Positions 28,188-33,630 of a DNA stretch of 64,000 bases are shown piece after piece. Each line of letters opens with the position of its first letter. Position 1 is the stretch's first letter. This stretch comes from Aphanothece saxicola GSE-SYN-MK-01-06B (GTDB lineage Bacteria; Cyanobacteriota; Cyanobacteriia; PCC-6307; Cyanobiaceae). The DNA is taken from the NCBI GenBank assembly GCA_019359745.1, contig JAHHGT010000010.1, positions 53,634 through 117,633 of the forward strand, written 5' to 3'. The notes under the pieces are model-generated. The model had not been told where the DNA came from. It searched no databases and was given only the letters and a program-made list of their open reading frames with translations. Position numbers and translations under genes: made by a program.

Positions 28188-28532
28188 TCAGGTCGCGGTG
28201 GGCAACAGCTTGCCCAGTTGGGCCTCCACCCCGGCGCGATCGGCGGCGGCCAAAGCACCCAGACCCCCAGAAACCAGCCGCTCGTCAAGGGTGAACAGCT
28301 TGAAACGCACCAGGCAGGGACGTGGCAGACCTGCAGCCTGGAGATCTGCCAGGGGCCAATCGAGGGGCCACGAGGATTGGCGCGCCGATGTGATCATCGC
28401 CAGCAGCAGATGGCCGCAACCACGCTGGAAGTCGCTCTGGGAGAGCACCACCGCGGGCCGCAGCTTCTGGACCTGCCGATCCGTGAAAGGGAACGGCACC
28501 CGCACCACCGAGTACCTGTCGAAGGTGCTCAT
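28188..28532 (-). CDS. mazF: MazF/PemK-type endoribonuclease toxin
   Basis: A 114-residue toxin beginning MSTFDRYSVVRVPFPFTDRQVQKLRPAVVLSQ, the beta-barrel start of MazF/PemK proteins (VxVPFPFTD...KxRPAVVLS, including the catalytic Arg), then LLLAMITSARQSSWPLD (the conserved ITS) and LPRPCLVRFKLFTLDERLV. Family members cut mRNA at short sequences. Coupled to the AbrB-type antitoxin by an ATGA overlap. Appears intact. A decayed copy of the pair lies 2 kb away. Confidence 0.9.
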   Translation of the reverse strand: MSTFDRYSVVRVPFPFTDRQVQKLRPAVVLSQSDFQRGCGHLLLAMITSARQSSWPLDWPLADLQAAGLPRPCLVRFKLFTLDERLVSGGLGALAAADRAGVEAQLGKLLPTAT

Positions 28533-28753
28533 AGATCCCGGAACGCCTCCTCATCCTCCGGGCTGCTCCACTCGCCCAGGCTGCTCTCCAGACCCTGCAG
28601 ATAGGCCAGATCCAATGGCGCCACGGCCCGCACACGCACCGAGCCGTCCTCCAACTCCCAACTGAGCTGATCGCCTTGCCGCAATCCCAGGGCCTCGCGC
28701 ACCGCCTTCGGCACCGTGACCTGCCCCTTGGCGGTGAGTGTGGCGACCTCCAT
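28529..28753 (-). CDS. AbrB-type antitoxin of the MazF pair
   Basis: A 74-residue swapped-hairpin AbrB protein: VATLTAKGQVTVPKAVREALGLRQGDQLSWELEDGSVRVRAV, followed by a C-terminal acidic tail (WSSPEDEEAFRDL) that would wrap the toxin. Start ATG complementary to 28751-28753. Its upstream region contains the inverted repeat CGTAAGG-CGT-CCTTACG, a likely operator. The gene overlaps mazF by four bases. Confidence 0.88.
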   Translation of the reverse strand: MEVATLTAKGQVTVPKAVREALGLRQGDQLSWELEDGSVRVRAVAPLDLAYLQGLESSLGEWSSPEDEEAFRDL

Positions 28754-28803
28754 CGTTGGGAAATCAATGACTGGTCTTCACCCTAGGCCGGATGCCTCCT
28801 TGT

Positions 28804-28820
28804 CGTAAGGCGTCCTTACG
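28804..28820. promoter_or_regulatory. Candidate operator of the AbrB/MazF module
   Basis: A perfect 7-bp inverted repeat, CGTAAGG and CCTTACG with a 3-base spacer, 51 bases upstream of the antitoxin start. The decayed copy keeps only the CCTTACG half at the same relative position. Symmetry and location fit autoregulation by a dimeric antitoxin; this is inferred. Confidence 0.6.
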
Positions 28821-28909
28821 GGCTTGCGGCAAAGCTGCGGACTGACGCTGATCCATCTCCGGGGCTTAAAGGCCATCGGGTCCTGTCCGTCCGGCCAGAT
28901 CCCAGACCT

Positions 28910-28922
28910 GTACAGCTTGTAC
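28910..28922. promoter_or_regulatory. Small palindrome GTACA-GCT-TGTAC
   Basis: A 5-bp inverted repeat with a 3-base spacer, about 157 bases upstream of the antitoxin start and downstream of the DUF6880 stop. It shares the TGTACA-type core with a stronger palindrome at 30863-30877. The surrounding 28754-28990 holds no gene. Role unknown. Confidence 0.35.
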
Positions 28923-28990
28923 TGAACGCCGAATGCATCCACCGAACCCACCCCAACGAACGCATCACCACCACACGCAACGTTGAGCTT

Positions 28991-30331
28991 TTACGCCTCC
29001 ACCAGTTTCCAGAAGCCCCAGCGCCCCCCGAAGCGCTCCTGCAGCCGCGCCACGAAGGCGGCATGGTCGGCGTGGCCTTGCCAGTCGGCGAGGCGGTCGG
29101 CCAGCAGATCGCAGCTGCGCAGGTGCTCGGCGGCGTGGCGGTAGCGCTGGCTGCGGCCCATCTCCAGCGACCCCCACACCATCGGCCGCAGCAGCAGCGT
29201 GGCCGCCAGCGGATGGTCGGCGCTGAGCCGCTCGGCGGCGGCGCTGTGGAGGGCGTAGGCCTCCCCGTCCCAGTCGTTGGCGTGGGCCAGCACCAGGCGG
29301 GCGGCCCGGGGCAGGGCCCCCCAGCCCACCAGGAACTCCAGCGCCAGCAGGCGGCTCGGGTGCTGCTCGGCCACGTCGAGGGCGCGCTCCTCCGCCTCGC
29401 CATCTTCAAAGGCCTCGAGGCGCCGCAGGTGGTCGCGCAGGTGCGGGATCGAGAGGGTGCGGCAGAACCACTGCCAGCGCATCTCCTGGGCCTCGCCGTG
29501 GCGATCCAACGCCTCCAGCACGGCCACGCGGCTGTCCTGCCAGGCGCCATCGAGCCGGCCTGGGCTCTCCGCTGTGGCGCCATCGAGGATCTCCAGGGCC
29601 TGCGCCGGCCGGCCGTTGGCCAGCAGCACCCGGGCCACGTCGGCGGCCACAGAACGCCGGCGCAGATCCGCGGCGCTGAACTGGCCCAGGTAGCCCTCCC
29701 CATCCCCCCGGGCCTCGGCGATCTGCAGCAGCAGCCGACTGCCGCCGCGGGCGCCGCGCTCGCGGCAGCAGCCCTCCAGCCGCTGCAGGCCCCCGTCGCC
29801 GAGGGCCTCCGCCAGGGCCGGCACCAGCCCATCGAACGCCCCGTGGCAGTCCTCCAGCAGCAGCTCGGCGGCCTGCTCCGCCAGGGCCTCCGGCGCCAGC
29901 CGGGCGGCCACCGCCAGCGGTCCGAGCTGGTTAGCGGCCCGCGCGAACACGCCGCTCACCGCGCCGGTGCTGTCGGAGCAGCGCGCCAGCACCCCGGCGG
30001 AAATCTCCAGAAAGCGCAGCAGCAGCTCGCAGGCCACCCGGGGGTCTTCAGCCGCGATCGGGCCGGTGATCGCCTGCCGCTGGGCCTCCAGATCCCTGAG
30101 CAGCGCCGGGCGCCGTGACGAGCCCACCCAGGTCCGGGACCGATCGATCGCCGCCAGCCGCTTGCGCACCTCCTGGGCAGCGCCACTGGCCCCCTCCGCC
30201 GCCGCCAGGGCCAGGCGCAGCCGCCGCTGGATGACCGCCTGGCCGCTCGACACCTCGATCAGCAGCTCCGCCAGCGCCGCCGCCCCCAGGGCCTCCAGGT
30301 TGCGGGCATTGAGGGTGCGCTTGCTGGCCAC
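28991..30331 (-). CDS. DUF6880 family protein, helical repeat
   Basis: A 446-residue, nearly all-helical protein with TPR-like elements (RSVAADVARVLLANGRPAQALEILDGA) and the characteristic DUF6880 C-terminus (HADHAAFVARLQERFGGRWGFWKLVE). The family has no established function; members are often annotated simply as uncharacterised. GTG (VASKRTLNARNLEALG) is taken as start because it falls just after the upstream vapC stop; a TTG eight codons earlier is also possible. It sits within the toxin-antitoxin cluster but lacks toxin or antitoxin features. Confidence 0.78.
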   Translation of the reverse strand: MASKRTLNARNLEALGAAALAELLIEVSSGQAVIQRRLRLALAAAEGASGAAQEVRKRLAAIDRSRTWVGSSRRPALLRDLEAQRQAITGPIAAEDPRVACELLLRFLEISAGVLARCSDSTGAVSGVFARAANQLGPLAVAARLAPEALAEQAAELLLEDCHGAFDGLVPALAEALGDGGLQRLEGCCRERGARGGSRLLLQIAEARGDGEGYLGQFSAADLRRRSVAADVARVLLANGRPAQALEILDGATAESPGRLDGAWQDSRVAVLEALDRHGEAQEMRWQWFCRTLSIPHLRDHLRRLEAFEDGEAEERALDVAEQHPSRLLALEFLVGWGALPRAARLVLAHANDWDGEAYALHSAAAERLSADHPLAATLLLRPMVWGSLEMGRSQRYRHAAEHLRSCDLLADRLADWQGHADHAAFVARLQERFGGRWGFWKLVEA

Positions 30332-30335
30332 CGCC

Positions 30336-30599
30336 TCAGAGGGTGTAGGGGACAACCACGTCGGCCAGCTGCTCCGGAAAATCCCGGGTGTTGCGCGTGG
30401 CCAGCCGCAACTGATGGCAACGGGCTGTAGCCAGGATGATGGCGTCCGGCACCTTCAACCCCAGGGCGCGGCGGCAGTCCACCGCCTCTCTCTCGCCGGG
30501 GCCACAACCCACCAGCACCTCGATCCAGGTGATCACGCTGATGGAACAGCGCGGCTGCGCCTTGATCCACTCCAAAGCAACATCCCGGCCCTGCAACAC
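30336..30599 (-). pseudogene. Broken VapC (PIN) toxin gene
   Basis: An 87-codon remnant of a PIN toxin. The C-terminal core ALGLKVPDAIILATARCHQLRLATRNTRDFP is well preserved, as is SISVITWIEVLVGC. Two losses are visible: the N-terminal strand with the first catalytic Asp lies outside any usable start (the frame begins at GTG in VLQGRDVALEW), and about 25-30 residues between GPGERE and AVDCRRALG are missing compared with normal VapC length near 130. Likely inactive. Immediately downstream of its RHH antitoxin, whose 3' end may also be altered by the same event. Confidence 0.72.
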
Positions 30600-30601
30600 A
30601 C

Positions 30602-30811
30602 CTATCCCAGCCGAATCCGCCGCTGCAGCGCCACCCCATCGAGGTCCCGGTCGCTCCAGAGCCCGAACACCTCCCGGTGGCGTGGACGCTCCCGCTCCAG
30701 CCAGAGGGTCAGAGCCTCCCGCAGCGCCTGAGCCCGGGAAATGCCCCGCTGGGAACAGAGGGCATCCAGCTGATCGCGCTCGCCCTCGGGCAGATCCACG
30801 ATCGTGCGCAT
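30602..30811 (-). CDS. Ribbon-helix-helix antitoxin
   Basis: A 69-residue protein starting MRTIVDLPEGERDQLDALCSQRGISRAQALREAL, the CopG-type ribbon-helix-helix DNA-binding pattern, followed by a toxin-binding tail with FGLWSDRDLDGVALQRR. Similar antitoxins usually end a few residues later (RGEW type), so the tail here (IRLG) may be truncated. Upstream start codons would read through the probable operator, so the ATG complementary to 30809-30811 is chosen. Its toxin gene is broken; the protein may persist as a repressor. Confidence 0.8.
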   Translation of the reverse strand: MRTIVDLPEGERDQLDALCSQRGISRAQALREALTLWLERERPRHREVFGLWSDRDLDGVALQRRIRLG

Positions 30812-30813
30812 GA

Positions 30814-30837
30814 GATGACCGTCATCAGATGACGTCA
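30814..30837. promoter_or_regulatory. Operator-like array of alternating GATGAC/GTCATC half-sites
   Basis: Directly upstream of the RHH antitoxin start: GATGAC, c, GTCATC, a, GATGAC, GTCA. Half-sites alternate in orientation at 7-base spacing, giving two overlapping inverted repeats. Ribbon-helix-helix dimers bind closely spaced half-sites cooperatively, so this is the likely autoregulatory operator. Confidence 0.65.
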
Positions 30838-30862
30838 GCATAAGTGCCGTTGACGGCGGCCC

Positions 30863-30877
30863 TGTACAGGCTGTACA
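30863..30877. promoter_or_regulatory. Palindrome TGTACAG-g-CTGTACA
   Basis: A perfect 7-bp inverted repeat with a single central base, between the intact vapC stop and the RHH antitoxin. A shorter TGTACA-related palindrome is at 28910-28922. It could be an additional operator or part of the antitoxin promoter. Confidence 0.5.
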
Positions 30878-30904
30878 CAACGCTGCAGCCTGCCAACCAG
30901 CCCC

Positions 30905-31324
30905 CTACGTCAGCGCCTCTGGAGGCTCCGTCACCCTGGGCGAGAGCTCCAGATCCACCACCAGGCTGGCAAAGGAACGATCGAAACTGACCATGGCTCC
31001 ACAGCCCTCGCTGCGCGCCAGGTGCATGGCATCGGCGAAGTCCATGCCTTGCCGATGCCAGTCCAGGGCGCGTCGCACCAGCTCCTCCTGCTCCACATGC
31101 ACCTGGCGGATGGCCATCAAGCCTTCGACCGCCTGGATCACGGCCTCCCGTGGCAGCCGATAGGCGCCTCGCAGCACCCACTCCAGTTCCAGCACCACCG
31201 TGATCGGCACAAAACAGCCGACGCTCGCATCAATCAGATCAGCCGCACGACGGGCCTGCTCCGCATCGTCATTGGTGAGCAGCCTCACCAGAACATTCGT
31301 GTCGAGGGCGACAGGCAGGCTCAT
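30905..31324 (-). CDS. vapC: VapC-type PIN ribonuclease toxin, intact
   Basis: A 139-residue PIN toxin with the full acidic set: LDTNVLVRLLTNDD (Asp), TVVLELEWVLRGAY (Glu), MDFADAMHLARSEG (Asp) and MVSFDRSFASL (Asp). It resembles the group 'VALDTNVLVRLL' VapC proteins that pair with AbrB antitoxins. Start overlaps the antitoxin stop by four bases. It is the only VapC with an AbrB partner in this cluster. Confidence 0.92.
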   Translation of the reverse strand: MSLPVALDTNVLVRLLTNDDAEQARRAADLIDASVGCFVPITVVLELEWVLRGAYRLPREAVIQAVEGLMAIRQVHVEQEELVRRALDWHRQGMDFADAMHLARSEGCGAMVSFDRSFASLVVDLELSPRVTEPPEALT

Positions 31325-31563
31325 CGGGTGGCATACAAGGCCGGATCCATCTGCTGCAGCGGCACGGCTGGTCCGCGGTAGCCAAGGCAGCCGATCAGCG
31401 CATGGGCCGATGTTCCTGTGCTGGTTCCCAGTGGCGTGAGGCGCAGCCCATCCGGCTCCAGGCTCAGGGCCAGCCGATCCCCCGTCCGCAGCCCCAGCAG
31501 CTGACGCAACCTGGCCGGGATCACCAGTTGCCCCTTGGAAGACAACGTGAGCAGGGCATCCAT
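31321..31563 (-). CDS. vapB: AbrB-type antitoxin (VapB)
   Basis: An 80-residue antitoxin: MDALLTLSSKGQLVIPARLRQLLGLRTGDRLALSLEPDGLRLTPL is the AbrB swapped-hairpin domain; the C-terminal segment to PALYATR is the toxin-binding tail. ATG at 31563 is preferred over an upstream start that adds a 17-residue arginine-rich leader. A short palindrome lies 22 bases upstream. Confidence 0.88.
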   Translation of the reverse strand: MDALLTLSSKGQLVIPARLRQLLGLRTGDRLALSLEPDGLRLTPLGTSTGTSAHALIGCLGYRGPAVPLQQMDPALYATR

Positions 31564-31584
31564 GGGCGGCCTCCGGCGCGAAGC

Positions 31585-31598
31585 CTTACCAGAGTAAG
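31585..31598. promoter_or_regulatory. Candidate vapBC operator CTTAC-caga-GTAAG
   Basis: A 5-bp inverted repeat with a 4-base spacer, 22 bases upstream of the vapB start. Its half-site (CTTAC/GTAAG) shares the core of the AbrB/MazF operator (CCTTACG), consistent with related AbrB-type repressors. Confidence 0.5.
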
Positions 31599-31614
31599 CC
31601 AGGTACGCCGCCAT

Positions 31615-31929
31615 TCACGGCCAGTCGGCCAGGCGCCCCAGCGCCGCCGCCGCCGCCCCGGCCTCCGCCAGCTCCAGGGCTTTCACCAGGTTCAGCAGCG
31701 TCGCCTGCCGCTGGCTCAGGGCCACGGCCTCCTTCGACGCCCCCAGCGCTTCGGCGTGGGCGAAGGCCAGCCCCGCCTGTTGCTGCTGTTGCCGTTCCTG
31801 GGCCGAAGGCTCGATCAGCTGGCACAGGGCCACCCCATACCGCAACCACGCCTCCGCCTCGTGGCTTTCGAGCGGGTGGGCCGCGATCACCGCCCGCCAG
31901 TCCGTCTCCCGGCCGCTCGGGTCGCTCAT
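31615..31929 (-). CDS. Small helical protein, 104 aa
   Basis: Starts MSDPSGRETDWRAVIAAHPLESHEAEAWLRYGVALCQLIEPSAQERQQQQQAGLAF and continues as amphipathic helices resembling one or two TPR units. It overlaps the upstream large gene by four bases (ATGA), implying a shared transcript. This TPR-like composition is common in cyanobacterial proteins accompanying glycosyltransferases. No catalytic motif. Confidence 0.7.
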   Translation of the reverse strand: MSDPSGRETDWRAVIAAHPLESHEAEAWLRYGVALCQLIEPSAQERQQQQQAGLAFAHAEALGASKEAVALSQRQATLLNLVKALELAEAGAAAAALGRLADWP

Positions 31930-33575
31930 CGGCCCAGCTCCGGCACCGCCTCGGCCCCCAGCCACGCCGCCAGCCCCGTGGCCCCGGCCACCGCCAGCAC
32001 CCCGTAGCGGCTGCCGATCGCCTGGGCCAGGGGCAGCCGGTAGGCCCCGCCCCCGGCCAGCAGCACCGTGAACGGCCGCTCCGCGTAGAGCGCCTCCACA
32101 GCCACCACCAGCGCCTCCAGGCTGGCCTCGAAGCCGGCCGCGGGCCGGTGGGGGTGGCGGCTCTCGGGCACCGCCAGGCAGCGCAGGCCGAAGGCCCCCC
32201 CCGCAAACAGCTGGCCGGACCGATGGGCCGCCAGCAGCGCCTCGGACGCTTCGGGGGTCTCACCCACCAGCAGCACCTCGCCGCCGCCCAGCTGCTCCAG
32301 CAGCTCCCTGCCGCCGGGCGGTTGGCGCCACTGGCCCGGCTGACCCCAGGTCCGCCACAGGTCGTGGCTGGCGGGATCGGCGCTCCACACCTGGGCCTGC
32401 AGCAGGGCCTGCAGGGCCGGTCGGGCCCAGTGCCGCAGGCTGTCCAGCGGTGCCTGGGTGGCGGCGTAGAAGCCGGCCTCCAGCTCGAAGCGGCGCAGCA
32501 CCTCCAGCGGGCCCGGCCCCCCAGCGGCCGCGCCCCAGAAGTCGCTGTCGTGGTGGCGGCGGCGCAGCTCGGCCAGGGCCTCCTCCAGGGTCTCGGCCGG
32601 GCCCTCGGCGTGGCCCAGCAGCTGCAGCTCCAGCGCATCCAGCTCCACCACCAGAGCGCCGGGGCGCCACTCCACCGCCGGCAGGGCCGCGACGGGCCCG
32701 TCGTCGTCCTCCTCCAGCCACTCCGCTTCGAGCACCTCCAGGCCCTCGCTGGCAGGTCGGCCCACCGTGCCGCGGCCCTGCTGCAGCAACTCCAGGCTGA
32801 AGCGGGCCCGCAGCAGCGCCGCCTCGAACGCCGGCCGCTGCTCCGCCGCCACCGGCAACCGGCCCACCCGCTCCACCAGCCGGGCCAGCTCCGGCTCCGC
32901 CAGGGCGCCGGCGGGCGGCAGGGCTTCGATCACCTGGCCTATCGCCGTGCGGCAGGCCAGGTCCACCCACGCCGGCACGGGATCCAGCAGCTGGCCCAGC
33001 CGCAGGAACAGATCCAGGCAGGGCCCGGCCGCGGCCGCCTCCTCCGAAACCTTCTGCTGCCAGGCCAGGGCGCCGTGCTGCACCAGCTGCTGCTCCAGCA
33101 CCGGCAACCAGTCGGGCACCGCCCAGGGCTGGGACGCCGTCGGCTCCAGGATCGCCGCCATGCGAAGGCAGATGCCGGCATCACCGGCCCGCTCGGGGAG
33201 GCTGAAGTCAACCGGCTCCCCGTTGCGGGGGACCAACCGCTCGTGCACCTGGCCCGTCAGCTGGCCGAGCAGATCGCCGTAGCGCTGCCACAGCACCGCT
33301 GCCACCTGCGGCCGCACCGCCGCCAGCGCGATCACATGGCCCAGCAGATCGTCGTGGGCGGCCAGGGCCGCCTCCAGCTCTCGCAGCTCCAGCGCCTCCC
33401 GCAGGGCCGAGGCACTGGCTTCCGCCAGCTCCGCCAGCAGGGGGTCGTCCCCGCCACCACCGGCCTCAGCCCGCAGCGCGGTGATCAGCTGGTGATAGGC
33501 CGGGTAGGGCAGCGCCAGCTCCCGCAGCAACCGCAACGGCACCCGCAGCATCGGTTCGCCGCCTGCCGGGTCCAT
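31926..33575 (-). CDS. Large uncharacterised protein with possible GT-D-like C-terminal domain
   Basis: A 549-residue protein starting MDPAGGEPMLRVPLRLLRELALPYPAYHQL. The N-terminal 400 residues are helical and unassigned. The C-terminal part, from GEVLLVGETPEASEALL through GLRCLAVPESRHPHR to FTVLLAGGGAYRLPLAQAIGSRYGVLAVAGATGLAAWLG, resembles the nucleotide-sugar-binding end of GT-D fold (DUF1792-type) glycosyltransferases, in which a GAGGYGLPLA-type loop is typical. It is divergent from the large glycosyltransferase at 33631 with a 55-base gap. Assignment of GT-D is tentative. Confidence 0.6.
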   Translation of the reverse strand: MDPAGGEPMLRVPLRLLRELALPYPAYHQLITALRAEAGGGGDDPLLAELAEASASALREALELRELEAALAAHDDLLGHVIALAAVRPQVAAVLWQRYGDLLGQLTGQVHERLVPRNGEPVDFSLPERAGDAGICLRMAAILEPTASQPWAVPDWLPVLEQQLVQHGALAWQQKVSEEAAAAGPCLDLFLRLGQLLDPVPAWVDLACRTAIGQVIEALPPAGALAEPELARLVERVGRLPVAAEQRPAFEAALLRARFSLELLQQGRGTVGRPASEGLEVLEAEWLEEDDDGPVAALPAVEWRPGALVVELDALELQLLGHAEGPAETLEEALAELRRRHHDSDFWGAAAGGPGPLEVLRRFELEAGFYAATQAPLDSLRHWARPALQALLQAQVWSADPASHDLWRTWGQPGQWRQPPGGRELLEQLGGGEVLLVGETPEASEALLAAHRSGQLFAGGAFGLRCLAVPESRHPHRPAAGFEASLEALVVAVEALYAERPFTVLLAGGGAYRLPLAQAIGSRYGVLAVAGATGLAAWLGAEAVPELGR

Positions 33576-33630
33576 GGCGGAACGAGACAAAGCGGGACAG
33601 GGGCAATAGGGTTTCGCCAACGATTCCAGC

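Noticed and set aside
30603..30640. Possible upstream extension of the broken VapC reading ADSAGIGVLQ
   Set aside because: It looks a little like the PIN first strand, but no usable start codon lies in that frame nearby and it overlaps the antitoxin; kept only as an alternative to the broken-gene call.
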